This document shows, one piece after another, positions 26,062-34,648 of a stretch of 64,000 bases of DNA. This stretch comes from Candidatus Zymogenaceae bacterium (GTDB taxonomy: Bacteria > Desulfobacterota > Zymogenia > Zymogenales > Zymogenaceae). The stretch is taken from assembly GCA_016933535.1 (NCBI GenBank), contig JAFGAS010000024.1:1-64000 (forward strand), given 5' to 3'. Position numbers and translations under genes: made by a program. The notes under the pieces were generated by a model. It saw only the letters and a program-made list of their open reading frames with translations. It ran no database searches and had not been told where the DNA came from. How positions within the stretch are numbered: position 1 is the stretch's first letter; every line of letters begins with the position of its first letter.

Positions 26062-27699
26062 CTAGTCTTTCACAAACTTGTTCATATAGAGCTGCTGGGC
26101 GATGGACAGGAGGTTACTCACGAAAAAGTAGAGCACCAGTCCCGCCGGCAGGTTGAGGAATATCACGGTAAAGATTATGGGCATGAACAACATGATCTTC
26201 TGCTGGGTGGGGTCCATGCTCGTTGGGGTCAACTTCTGCTGCAGGAAATACGACGCACCCATAACGATGGGGGTGATGTAGTACGGGTCCATCTCAGACA
26301 GGTCCTTGATCCAGAAGATAAAGGGTGAATGTCTGAGCTCTATGGCGACATAGAGGGCCTTGTAGAGGGCGATGAAAACCGGCAGCTGCAGCAGCAGCGG
26401 CAGACATCCTCCCAGGGGATTTATCTTGTGTGTCTGGTAGAGGCGCATGACCTCCTGGTTGAGTTTTTCTTTGTCGTTCTTGTATTTTTCTCGAAGCTCC
26501 ACCATCAGGGGCTGGATCTTCTGCATCTCTTTCATCGACTTCATCGATTTATAGGTGAAGGGATAGAGAACGACCCGAACGACAACGGTCAGCAGGATAA
26601 TCGCAACACCGTAGTTCTTGAAAACGGAATAGAAGAAGGTCAAGAGCCACACCAGGGGAATAGACAGAAAGCCGAAAAATCCGTAATCGATGGCCGATGA
26701 CAATGAATGTCCCATCTGGTTGAGTATGTCGACCTGCTTGGGACCGAAGTAGATGGTCATATCCTTTTCAATCGGGCCGCCGGCCGGAAAGGATACGTCT
26801 CCCATGGTAACGATACCGCCGGCAAGCGAGTCGCTCAGTCGGACTATCTCGACCTCGGAGCCGGTAAGAGTCTCGGTAATAAGGGCCGTCATGAAGTACT
26901 TCGTGTCGAAACCGAACCAGGTGGCGGTGCCCGGTATTTTTTCGGGCTTGTCGGTCTTGACGCCCTTGGCGGCGCCTTTCTTGAGCGACTTATCCACGAA
27001 GACCAGATAGTTGCCGGGATAGTCGTAGCTGCCGAAGATGCTCCATGATTTCTTTGTCACATCGATATGATCAAAGAGGGATATGCTCATGTCACCCGCC
27101 GAGTTCTGCTCGGTGAGGTTTGTTACGACGACGGCAAACCCAACTCCGTACTCCATCGCATCGAACGTGTAGGTCTTTTCAACCCTGAACTGCTTGCCCG
27201 TATAGGTGAGCGTAATACTCTTCTTCTCTTCACCGGTAATGACCACGCTGTCTTCCGACGATGACGTATAGACGACGTCGTCGGTAAAGCTGCCGACCGG
27301 GGTGTCAAAGTCGACCCGGGGAGAGAGTATGGGAGTATTTTCATTGACAAGATCGACGGGGGGGGAGTCCTCGGCGATCGTGTTCTTGTAGTCTGTCACG
27401 GTAAAGTGGGCGATCCTGCCCCCCGCCGTGGTAATGGTTGCGGTATAGAGGGGGCCTTCCACGACGATTTCCCGCGGTACGGTCGTTTCCCCGCCGGCGT
27501 CCGTCGGTTGTTTCTCGACGACGGCGATCTCTTCTTTTACGGGCGGGGCCGTGGGCGCAGGAGTAACTTCCTCTATCTCTACCTGCGGTGTCCTGGCCTC
27601 TTCGCCGGCCGGTTTAGGCGTCGGCTTTGCAAAAAAGAGCTGCCACACAACCAGTACTACGAAAGAAAGGGCGATAGCTAACAGTGTCTTCTTGTCCAT
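26062..27699 (-). CDS. yidC: Membrane protein insertase YidC
   Basis: A 545-residue Gram-negative-type YidC. It has an N-terminal helix (TLLAIALSFVVLVVWQLFF), a Pro/Glu-rich linker, a large periplasmic domain (about 60-345) and a conserved C-terminal five-helix insertase core. The core includes NYGVAIILLTVVVRVVLYPFTYKSMKSMKEMQKIQP, with the hydrophilic-groove arginine. It inserts membrane proteins with or without Sec, probably including the ATP synthase F0 subunits encoded nearby. Confidence 0.96.
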   Translation of the reverse strand: MDKKTLLAIALSFVVLVVWQLFFAKPTPKPAGEEARTPQVEIEEVTPAPTAPPVKEEIAVVEKQPTDAGGETTVPREIVVEGPLYTATITTAGGRIAHFTVTDYKNTIAEDSPPVDLVNENTPILSPRVDFDTPVGSFTDDVVYTSSSEDSVVITGEEKKSITLTYTGKQFRVEKTYTFDAMEYGVGFAVVVTNLTEQNSAGDMSISLFDHIDVTKKSWSIFGSYDYPGNYLVFVDKSLKKGAAKGVKTDKPEKIPGTATWFGFDTKYFMTALITETLTGSEVEIVRLSDSLAGGIVTMGDVSFPAGGPIEKDMTIYFGPKQVDILNQMGHSLSSAIDYGFFGFLSIPLVWLLTFFYSVFKNYGVAIILLTVVVRVVLYPFTYKSMKSMKEMQKIQPLMVELREKYKNDKEKLNQEVMRLYQTHKINPLGGCLPLLLQLPVFIALYKALYVAIELRHSPFIFWIKDLSEMDPYYITPIVMGASYFLQQKLTPTSMDPTQQKIMLFMPIIFTVIFLNLPAGLVLYFFVSNLLSIAQQLYMNKFVKD

Positions 27700-27762
27700 G
27701 TAACACCTGCCTCCGAATCCATTATGAGGTAACTATTCCGGTAACGGCATTATGCCGTCGTA

Positions 27763-28191
27763 CTATCCATCGGGCTGCCCGCCCCGCGTCGATCGTCCCG
27801 TATATCCGTCCGCCCTATATCGGGCCGTGAGGGAGAAGATTCGATCGTGGAATTCACCGAGGTCCAGATTATCGGGCGGCCGCCTGACGACTACCAGAAG
27901 ATCGATCGAACCGGGCAATGATTCCCGGTTGAGACGAAAGACCTCCCGAATAAGCCGTTTTATTTTGTTGCGCGCCACGGCGTTTCCAACCCGTTTCGGC
28001 ACGGCAATCCCCAGCCGACAAAAGCCCAGGTCGTTTGCCAGGATGACCGTAAGGAAAACACCGTCGGTAAATTTAATTCCGCTCCTTTTGAGCCGCTCAA
28101 AATCGCTCTTGTTTTTGATACGGTCTCTCTTGGTAAAGGTCTTCTTATCCACCGATATCTTTTCGCCCAATTCGATGAGCATTTGCGGCAT
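27763..28191 (-). CDS. rnpA: Ribonuclease P protein component
   Basis: A 142-residue RNase P protein with TFTKRDRIKNKSDFERLKRSGIKF and the signature RLGIAVPKRVGNAVARNKIKRLIREVFR. It assists the RNase P RNA in 5' tRNA maturation. The N-terminal dozen residues and Gly-rich tail look non-conserved; the true start may be a little later (ATG 28182). A yidD gene, often found between rnpA and yidC, is absent here: only 63 bases separate them. Confidence 0.93.
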   Translation of the reverse strand: MPQMLIELGEKISVDKKTFTKRDRIKNKSDFERLKRSGIKFTDGVFLTVILANDLGFCRLGIAVPKRVGNAVARNKIKRLIREVFRLNRESLPGSIDLLVVVRRPPDNLDLGEFHDRIFSLTARYRADGYTGRSTRGGQPDG

Positions 28192-28536
28192 ACGGCCGGC
28201 TCAAATCGTTTTGCCCACGATCCATCTTTTGGGCGGCAGTGATCCACTACATACGCTGTGGTATGCACGATCGTCACGTTCGGGCGAATGGCCGGCCATA
28301 TAAGCCCCGCATTCCTTTTTTAAAAAAGGGCACCCCCCGGCGTGTGATGAAGAAGGCAAAAAGGGAGAAAAATGAGGAGATGAGGAGGGGGTAAAAAGCC
28401 GGCGAACTCGGTGAACATCCAAGATGTCCGCCAATCCGGTGCTCGTCTGTCCCTTTGTCTCAACGAGTTTACACCACGAAAAACGGCTCACCAGGAAGAG
28501 GGATAAAACTCCTCAGTATCCAGACAAGCGTACCGG
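28192..28536. other. Gap between rpmH and rnpA
   Basis: 345 bases, longer than usual for this operon. No convincing gene is present: the 96-codon minus-strand frame (28201-28491) has odd composition and no recognisable domain. A small CCTTTTTTAAAAAAGG palindrome lies near 28316. Confidence 0.4.
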
Positions 28537-28671
28537 TTATGCGGACAGTTTCTTTCTTCCCTTGGCTCTCCTGCGGCGAATGACGTTCCGGCCGCCGGGC
28601 GTGCTCATCCGTTTTAAGAATCCGTGGGTCCTTTTCCGCTTTAGCCTGCTCGGTTGATAAGTCCTCTTCAT
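28537..28671 (-). CDS. rpmH: 50S ribosomal protein L34
   Basis: A 44-residue basic protein: [20 protein letters not shown], then [24 protein letters not shown]. This is textbook L34 in sequence and length. It starts at 28671 and heads the rpmH-rnpA-yidC-jag group, with a promoter-like region upstream (28784-28819). dnaA, often found beyond rpmH, is not there; purQ occupies that place. Confidence 0.97.
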   Translation of the reverse strand: MKRTYQPSRLKRKRTHGFLKRMSTPGGRNVIRRRRAKGRKKLSA

Positions 28672-28783
28672 AGCTCGGTTCCTTTATTCATGCCCATTTT
28701 TGAATAACCCCTGATAAATCCCGGATAACCGATGGGCATATTCGTAAGGGGATCACCCTGTTAAAATTCCCAGAAAAAGCGTA

Positions 28784-28819
28784 ATGTTTCAATTAAACAT
28801 AAAAAGTCAAGTCTGTCAA
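28784..28819 (-). promoter_or_regulatory. Promoter and overlapping palindrome upstream of rpmH
   Basis: On the minus strand TTGACA (28819-28814), a 17-nt spacer and TTAATT (28796-28791). The -10 element is the centre of the palindrome ATGTTTCAATTAAACAT (28784-28800), whose arms resemble parS half-sites with a shorter, different centre. The leader to rpmH is about 115 nt. Confidence 0.55.
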
Positions 28820-28940
28820 GCATTTAAACGATCGGGGCGGAAAATAATAGCGCTCCATACAATGGCCGAGAAACCAATCGTGATCATCACCCCGGGCCGT
28901 CATCGCCTCCCCTCGATATCATCATGCCCCCGGACGTCCG

Positions 28941-29771
28941 TTACCTACCCCCGATGAGGTTTTCCCGCACATATGTTACGGCATTTTTGAACACCATTAG
29001 CCCCATCCCTTCCTCCGGAATGTTGCCCCTTGTCCACGTCGGGTGTTGGCTCCGGAAAAGGTATCCCTCCGGATGGGGCATGAGGGCCATAAGTCGACCC
29101 GTTTGGTCACAGATACCCGCGACCGACGATAGTGAGCCATTCGGGTTGAGCGGGTATGACATGGTGGGTGTATAGTTCTCGTCCGCGTAGCGGGCAACCA
29201 CGAGATGTTTGGCCTCGATTGCCGAAAGGACGGCCGGGGGGGCCACGAATTTCCCCTCCCCGTGCCGAACCGGAAACGTCAGGTGCCGAATCCCCCGGGT
29301 GAAAATCGACGGGCAGTCCGGCTCGATGAAAAGCCGCACCCAGCGATCCTCAAATCGACCGGAGTCGTTATTGGTGATGGTGACCGACTGCGTCCCGTAG
29401 GTGCCGCCGAGGGCCGGAAGAAGTCCGATCTTGACCATCAGCTGAAAGCCGTTGCATATGCCGATGATGAGCTTCCCGGCCTCAACGAAGCCGAGGATCT
29501 CATCCAACAGACGCCGGCCCGTGCCCGTGATATGCGCGAACTTTACCCGATTTGCCATCGCCTTGGCCGCACCGAGGTCGTCGCCGTCCAGAAATCCCCC
29601 CGCCAGCGCCAATATATGGTAATCGTCCAGCCTCACGTCGCCTGCCACGATTCGGCTGATGTGCACGATGTCCGACACCTCGGCCCCCGCCAGTTTAAAG
29701 GCAAAGGCCGTCTCGATCTCGCAGTTGGTGCCGTTGCCGGATATGGTGATTGCGCGTACAGATTTCTTCAT
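28941..29771 (-). CDS. purQ: Phosphoribosylformylglycinamidine synthase, glutaminase subunit
   Basis: A 276-residue class I glutamine amidotransferase subunit. Visible are the nucleophile cysteine in GICNGFQLMVKIGLLP, the oxyanion region ALAGGFLDGDD and the catalytic His-Glu in LMPHPEGYLF. It feeds ammonia to PurL for the fourth step of purine synthesis. It follows purL on the same strand, 181 bases downstream. Confidence 0.93.
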   Translation of the reverse strand: MKKSVRAITISGNGTNCEIETAFAFKLAGAEVSDIVHISRIVAGDVRLDDYHILALAGGFLDGDDLGAAKAMANRVKFAHITGTGRRLLDEILGFVEAGKLIIGICNGFQLMVKIGLLPALGGTYGTQSVTITNNDSGRFEDRWVRLFIEPDCPSIFTRGIRHLTFPVRHGEGKFVAPPAVLSAIEAKHLVVARYADENYTPTMSYPLNPNGSLSSVAGICDQTGRLMALMPHPEGYLFRSQHPTWTRGNIPEEGMGLMVFKNAVTYVRENLIGGR

Positions 29772-29952
29772 ACTGACTCAAAAATATTAGCCCGGCCAAC
29801 ATGAATGACCGGTTTTATAAGAGGGTCCCGCGAACCCTCAATTTTTCGATTCACTGCGTGTCTGTCTCCCCTTCGGGGTTTTCCCGAAAGCCGTGGATCG
29901 CCCCGGGGCGGATTGGGGGCTCCGGGGGAAGACCCGTTTGCCCGGGACACGC

Positions 29953-32937
29953 CTAAAACATGAGCGGGCGCAACCAAGCCTCTCGAACGTCATCGAGCGC
30001 CAGGTCGATCACGACCACCCCCGATAGTCCCCGTACCACAATGCGTTTGTCTTGGGTCACCCGCCCTACGCGGGCAAACGTCGTGCCCGCCATGATCGTC
30101 TCGAACGACCCGGCTTTCTCGGGGGTGACCGTTACCACGAAACGGCCTGCGGACTCCGAAAAGAGGAGAAAATCGTCCCGATCCACACTCTCCCGCACGA
30201 CCGCACCGAGGTCGATTTCTATCCCCAGGTCGCCGGCAAGAGCGGTTTCTACCGCCGCGGTCCCCAGCCCGGCATCCGAAAGGTCGTGTACCGAGGCGGC
30301 AAGCCCGTCGGCGATGGCCGCCGAAAGCGCCCGGTAGCGCCTCAGGTTATTGTCGATATCCACGACCGGGACCGTGTTGCCGACCAGTCCCTTGGAAGCA
30401 AGGTACTCCGAGCCGCCGAGCTCGTATTTTGTGGGGCCCAGGACGTAGACGAGATCGCCCGGGCGCTTGGCGTCCATGGTGACGGCCCGGTTGATATCCT
30501 CAATCTTTCCCATGACCGAAAAGAGGATCGTGGGCGGGATCGATATCTTTGTCTCGCCGATTTGATAGTCGTTTTTCATGCTGTCTTTACCCGAGATCAG
30601 CGGTACACCGTAGGCGGTAGTGACGTCGTAGAGGCCCCGGTTGGCACGAACCAGCTGGGCGAGCTTATAATCGCCGTCGGGGGTCTTTTCCGAGGTCACG
30701 GGGTCGCACCAGCAGAAATTGTCCAGTCCCGCCAGATAGTCCACGTTACCACCCACGGCCACGGCATTTCTGACCGCCTCGTCAACAGCGTTGGCTGCCA
30801 TATGATAGGTGTCTATGTCAGAGTATTTTGGACAGATGCCGTGGCCGATCACCACTCCTGCCTCGCTGTCGAGAATGGGCCGGATGACGGCGGCGTCCGA
30901 CGGCCCGATCCCCCCGGTCCCCACGAGGGGCTTGATGACACTGGTTCCCTGCACCTCATGGTCGTACTGGCGCACGACCGACTCCTTAGAGGCCACGTTC
31001 AGCCGCGACAGCATCGCCAGAAGCTCCCGGTTCAGGTCCGTCGGAGGGGCGAAATCCGGCTCCGGGTGGATCGGCCGCCTCCATCGGGCAAAAAGCCGCA
31101 TCGGCGGGTTTTTTTCGTGGAGGAAATCCATATCGAGGTAGGCGACCGTCTTTCCCTCGAACCGGACGTGAAAACGCCCGGTCTCGGTAAATTCTCCCAG
31201 CACCGTAGCCTCCACGTCCATCCGGCGGGCCAGGTCCATGAATTCGTCGATACGGTCGGGCGGCACCGCCAGGGTCATCCGCTCCTGGGCCTCGGACAGG
31301 AGTATCTCCCAGGGGCGCAGACCCTCGTATTTGAGAGGCGCACGGTCTAGATCCAGGACGCATCCGCCCGAATCCCGGGCCATCTCGCCGACGGACGACG
31401 ACAACCCCCCCGCCCCGTTGTCGGTGATGGAACTATAGAGTCCCCGGTCCCGGGCGACCAGCAGCATGTCGGTCATCCTCTTCTGGGTAATCGGGTCGCC
31501 GATCTGCACCGCGGTGGCCGGGGAGCCTTCATGCAGCTCCTCCGAGGAAAAGGTCGCGCCGTGAATGCCGTCCTTGCCGATGCGCCCGCCGGTCATGACG
31601 ATGAGGTCGCCGACCCGGGCCGTCTTCTCATGGGAAGGTCTGCCGTTGATCGTCTTGGGCATGATCCCGCCCGTCCCGCAGTATACCAGCGGCTTTCCCA
31701 AAAAACGGTCGTCGAACACGATCGAGCCGTTGACCGTGGGGATGCCGCTCTTGTTGCCGCCGTGTTCCACTCCCTCCCGCACGCCCTCATAGACCCTCTT
31801 GGGGTGCAGCAGGCGCGGGGGAATCTCCCCGGAAAAGCCGGGATCGGCAAAACAGAAGACGTCCGTATTGAATATGAGCCGGGAGCCGAGTCCCGTCCCG
31901 AAGGGGTCCCGGTTTACCCCCACTATACCCGTCAGGGCGCCCCCGTAGGGGTCCAGGGCCGAGGGGCTGTTATGCGTTTCAACCTTGAAGACGAGGTTAA
32001 AGTCCTCGTTAAACGAGATAACCCCCGCGTTGTCCTTGAAAACCGAGAGGCAGAAGTCTTGTCGGCCCTTGGCCTTCCTGATCGTCTCCGTGGCCCCTTT
32101 TATGTAGGTGGAAAAGAGGCTCTCTATTCGCTCGGTATTTCCATTTTCGTCCTCGTAATCGATGAGGGCGTTGAATATCTTATGCTTGCAGTGTTCCGAC
32201 CATGTCTGGGCGATTACCTCAAGCTCCACGTCGGTCATCTTACTGCCGAGGCCTGTCCGGTCACGGTCGGGGCCGGCTGCCTCCAGGCCGATATATTCCT
32301 GAATCGCTTTCATTTCGGCAAGCGACAGCGCCAGTACTCCCTCCCGGCTGATACGTACCAGTTCGTCGTCGGCAACCGAAAGATCGATCTCGGACACGGT
32401 CCGATCATGGCTGCCGGTCACCTTCGGTACCCAGGGGGCGATCCCGTTTGCCGCCATGAAGACGTTGCGGTCAAGTATAACGAAACGTTGGATGAGGGGG
32501 TTGCCCAGAAGGCCCATTGCGATGCGCTCGGCATCCGACCGGTCGATCGGTCCCCGGATGAGATATTGAAACGAGGTATAGACCTTCTGCCCGGGGGAGA
32601 GCCGGTTCGGAAAGATAAGGGAAACGCCCTCCCGGGCCGTCCTGCCGACGTTGTCGGTCACCCCGGGGAGGTACCCGACCTCTACGGCGAAGTCAAACTC
32701 ATCGGCCGCGGCCAGAGGCAAATCGATACCGGCCTGTTGTATAATCGGGTCAACCAGGAGGTTTTCGGCTATGCCGGAAAGCTCATCCGGGGTCAGGTCC
32801 GCGTCGATGGTGAAGACGGAAAGAACCCGGACCCCCGACACGTCTATCTTCAGATCTTCACGGATTCGCCGCGCCGTCTTTTCTCCGTGGGCGTCGCGAA
32901 TGTCGGGCAGCAACCCCACCTCTATTCGGTGTGCCAT
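29953..32937 (-). CDS. purL: Phosphoribosylformylglycinamidine synthase, PurS-PurS-PurL fusion
   Basis: A 994-residue synthetase. Residues from about 175 onward are a full small-type PurL with two AIR-synthase-like halves; signatures include AQTWSEHCKHKIF, VFKVETHNSPSALDPYGGALTGIVGVNRD, GGLSSSVGEMA, LISGKDSMKND and HDLSDAGLG. The N-terminus carries two tandem PurS-like modules: about 1-75 (HRIEVGLLPDIRDAHGEKTARRI...) and about 84-160 (FDFAVEVGYLPGVTDNVGRTARE...). PurS normally is a separate dimeric protein that links PurL to PurQ, so the tandem copy here probably supplies the dimer in cis. The start lies 3 bases after the preceding gene. Confidence 0.95.
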   Translation of the reverse strand: MAHRIEVGLLPDIRDAHGEKTARRIREDLKIDVSGVRVLSVFTIDADLTPDELSGIAENLLVDPIIQQAGIDLPLAAADEFDFAVEVGYLPGVTDNVGRTAREGVSLIFPNRLSPGQKVYTSFQYLIRGPIDRSDAERIAMGLLGNPLIQRFVILDRNVFMAANGIAPWVPKVTGSHDRTVSEIDLSVADDELVRISREGVLALSLAEMKAIQEYIGLEAAGPDRDRTGLGSKMTDVELEVIAQTWSEHCKHKIFNALIDYEDENGNTERIESLFSTYIKGATETIRKAKGRQDFCLSVFKDNAGVISFNEDFNLVFKVETHNSPSALDPYGGALTGIVGVNRDPFGTGLGSRLIFNTDVFCFADPGFSGEIPPRLLHPKRVYEGVREGVEHGGNKSGIPTVNGSIVFDDRFLGKPLVYCGTGGIMPKTINGRPSHEKTARVGDLIVMTGGRIGKDGIHGATFSSEELHEGSPATAVQIGDPITQKRMTDMLLVARDRGLYSSITDNGAGGLSSSVGEMARDSGGCVLDLDRAPLKYEGLRPWEILLSEAQERMTLAVPPDRIDEFMDLARRMDVEATVLGEFTETGRFHVRFEGKTVAYLDMDFLHEKNPPMRLFARWRRPIHPEPDFAPPTDLNRELLAMLSRLNVASKESVVRQYDHEVQGTSVIKPLVGTGGIGPSDAAVIRPILDSEAGVVIGHGICPKYSDIDTYHMAANAVDEAVRNAVAVGGNVDYLAGLDNFCWCDPVTSEKTPDGDYKLAQLVRANRGLYDVTTAYGVPLISGKDSMKNDYQIGETKISIPPTILFSVMGKIEDINRAVTMDAKRPGDLVYVLGPTKYELGGSEYLASKGLVGNTVPVVDIDNNLRRYRALSAAIADGLAASVHDLSDAGLGTAAVETALAGDLGIEIDLGAVVRESVDRDDFLLFSESAGRFVVTVTPEKAGSFETIMAGTTFARVGRVTQDKRIVVRGLSGVVVIDLALDDVREAWLRPLMF

Positions 32938-32940
32938 AGT

Positions 32941-33648
32941 CTATTTCTTCTTCACCTTGGAGAGCGCCTGTATCGCCTCGTCCTTGCCGGACAGCGTATC
33001 GGGCATAAGAATAAGGAACTCGTTGATCCCCGAGATTCCCCCCACGGCCCTGATCCCCGCTATTGGAACAAGGTCGACGCCGATGATCTCGGAGATATCG
33101 GAGCATTCCGGGTATTTATCCTTGAGCAAAGACGGGTCCGTGGACGAAAGATCGCCGTATTCCGCCTTGAAGGCCTCCCAGACCTCCGCCGCGACGGCGT
33201 TTGCATAGGCCACCGGATCGTCCCGGGAAAGATCACGAAAATAGTCTTCGTAATAGGGGCGTTGTAAGTATATGAGTTGACGCCGTGCAAGTATCTTGAG
33301 GGCATCTGATTTGCCGGCAAGCGCGTTCGGGAGATTGCTGACTGCCGCGAAGAGAGTTATATCCCCGCCGTGATACTGAATAATCGCAAGAGATACAAAA
33401 TCAAGGCCCGTCAGGTCCGCGATCAGTGCCACAACTCGAAAGACGCCCCGGTTGTTTGCGTCGTCCACGATGGGCCCGTACGTGAATGTTCGGGGCTCGC
33501 CCTTGGCGGCGATAAGCGTCTCGGCCGTTAGCGCAAGGCTCTTATTAGCCTCGGCCAGGACGTCTGCGGCCGGCGCCGGACGAAAGAACATGACAACCCC
33601 GGCGATCGACACCACAGCCATGATCGATATGATTCGTACCCGTCTCAC
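32941..33648 (-). CDS. Exported protein of unknown function, upstream of purL
   Basis: A 235-residue protein from a GTG at 33648, chosen because GGGGAA lies about 7 bases upstream and the protein then begins with a signal-like segment (RRVRIISIMAVVSIAGVVMFFRPAPAADV). The mature part shows no domain I know; it is mixed alpha/beta with TFTYGPIVDDANNRGVFRVVALIADLTGLDFVSLAI. An in-frame extension to 33765 exists but is preceded by no ribosome site and would bury the signal. It ends 3 bases before purL, so purL is probably transcribed from its promoter (33683-33711). Confidence 0.7.
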   Translation of the reverse strand: MRRVRIISIMAVVSIAGVVMFFRPAPAADVLAEANKSLALTAETLIAAKGEPRTFTYGPIVDDANNRGVFRVVALIADLTGLDFVSLAIIQYHGGDITLFAAVSNLPNALAGKSDALKILARRQLIYLQRPYYEDYFRDLSRDDPVAYANAVAAEVWEAFKAEYGDLSSTDPSLLKDKYPECSDISEIIGVDLVPIAGIRAVGGISGINEFLILMPDTLSGKDEAIQALSKVKKK

Positions 33649-33682
33649 GGATAATTCCCCGCCGTTATTATATAACGGTAAG

Positions 33683-33711
33683 ACAATATCAGGTATGGCC
33701 CCCGGAGTCAA
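33683..33711 (-). promoter_or_regulatory. Promoter of the unknown exported gene and purL
   Basis: On the minus strand TTGACT (33711-33706), a 17-nt spacer and TATTGT (33688-33683), followed by the small palindrome CCGTTATATAATAACGG (33663-33679) at the transcript start. Confidence 0.6.
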
Positions 33712-33899
33712 CAAAAAGACACGCCGCCCCGGATCCCGTTTGTGCAAACATGCGTATGTTCCCACGAGTTTTACTGCTCAAATATTCGCTGCGGATAGAT
33801 ATCTCCGAAAATCGGTCCGTTGTCACCTTTCGATACCCCTCAAAACCCGTCAATAATGGCGTTATGTATTATGTATACAGATGTATATTTGTCTTGTGT

Positions 33900-33928
33900 T
33901 TTACAATCGGGTAGTTTATTAATATAAT
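33900..33928 (+). promoter_or_regulatory. Promoter of the pilin gene
   Basis: TTTACA (33900-33905), a 17-nt spacer and a perfect TATAAT (33923-33928). An AAGGAGGA sequence follows at about 33946-33953 but no start codon is correctly placed behind it. The leader to the pilin ATG at 34094 is about 160 nt and contains AACACGTGTT (34005-34014). Confidence 0.65.
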
Positions 33929-34093
33929 ATTCGTGCCTTTATAATAAGGAGGAAGATTAACGGATAGACAAACACCCAAACATGGACAACCGCCTTTTCC
34001 ATGAAACACGTGTTCGGCCCTTCTATTTCGCCTCTCTATCATAAACACCTTCTCTCCTAAGCTTGGGAGATCTTGGTTAAGAGTAATTGTATC

Positions 34094-34525
34094 ATGAGCA
34101 GTCATAAAGAGTCTTCGGGGTTTAGTCTGGTCGAGCTGATGATCGTGGTCGCTATTATCGCGGTTCTGGCCGTAGTTGCAATCCCGAATTATATCTCGTA
34201 TCAGAACCGGTCACGGCAGTCGGAAGCCCGTATCCTTCTGGCCGGTGTTTATGCGAGTGAAGTGAGCTACTATGGTGAACATTCGGTCTACGCCGGAGAC
34301 TTTAGTGATATTAATTTTAGACCGGCCAGTGAGCCCAAGTACTATAAAAACTGGTATATCAATATCTCGGGAGACAGTTCTCATTTCACGGCCAGCTGTT
34401 CCACCGATCTGGATAACGACCGCCGCAACGACATATGGATAGTAACCGACTGCAATCGTGAACCATGGAACATCTACGACGATCTGCGCGATAAATATCA
34501 GCCCTATCCGTATACCTGTCATTAA
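34094..34525 (+). CDS. Type IV pilin-like protein
   Basis: A 143-residue prepilin with a short leader (MSSHKESSG) and the class III cleavage/methylation site G|FSLVELMIVVAIIAVLAVVAIPNYISY, with the invariant Glu at position +5. The globular part has a cysteine pair (ASCSTD, VTDCNR) and ends in a third cysteine (YPYTCH). Pilins assemble into type IV pili or related pseudopili after PilD cleavage. No assembly genes are near, so this is an orphan locus. The ATG at 34094 gives the normal leader length. The next gene (34649) is a PATAN/receiver protein likely to act on surface behaviour. Confidence 0.9.
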   Translation: MSSHKESSGFSLVELMIVVAIIAVLAVVAIPNYISYQNRSRQSEARILLAGVYASEVSYYGEHSVYAGDFSDINFRPASEPKYYKNWYINISGDSSHFTASCSTDLDNDRRNDIWIVTDCNREPWNIYDDLRDKYQPYPYTCH

Positions 34526-34648
34526 GGCATTCTCTTAAATCCGTTGTAGGCGACTTCTGTATCGTATCTATAGATACATTATTATTACAATTCCTGATCC
34601 TTTGGATGACTATCACTATATAAAGAAAGGTGAAGGGGGATCAACATC

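Noticed and set aside
27700-27762. yidD between rnpA and yidC
   Set aside because: The 63-base gap is too short, and neither frame nor flank contains a YidD sequence.
28672-28940. Replication origin between rpmH and purQ
   Set aside because: The place fits and the region is AT-rich, but I see no clear DnaA boxes (TTATCCACA) and no dnaA.
29205-33267. Several long plus-strand frames across purQ and purL
   Set aside because: Shadows of the purine genes; no start signals and no domains.
33929-34093. Cyclic-di-GMP (GEMM) riboswitch in the pilin leader
   Set aside because: The conserved GEMM core sequences are not present.
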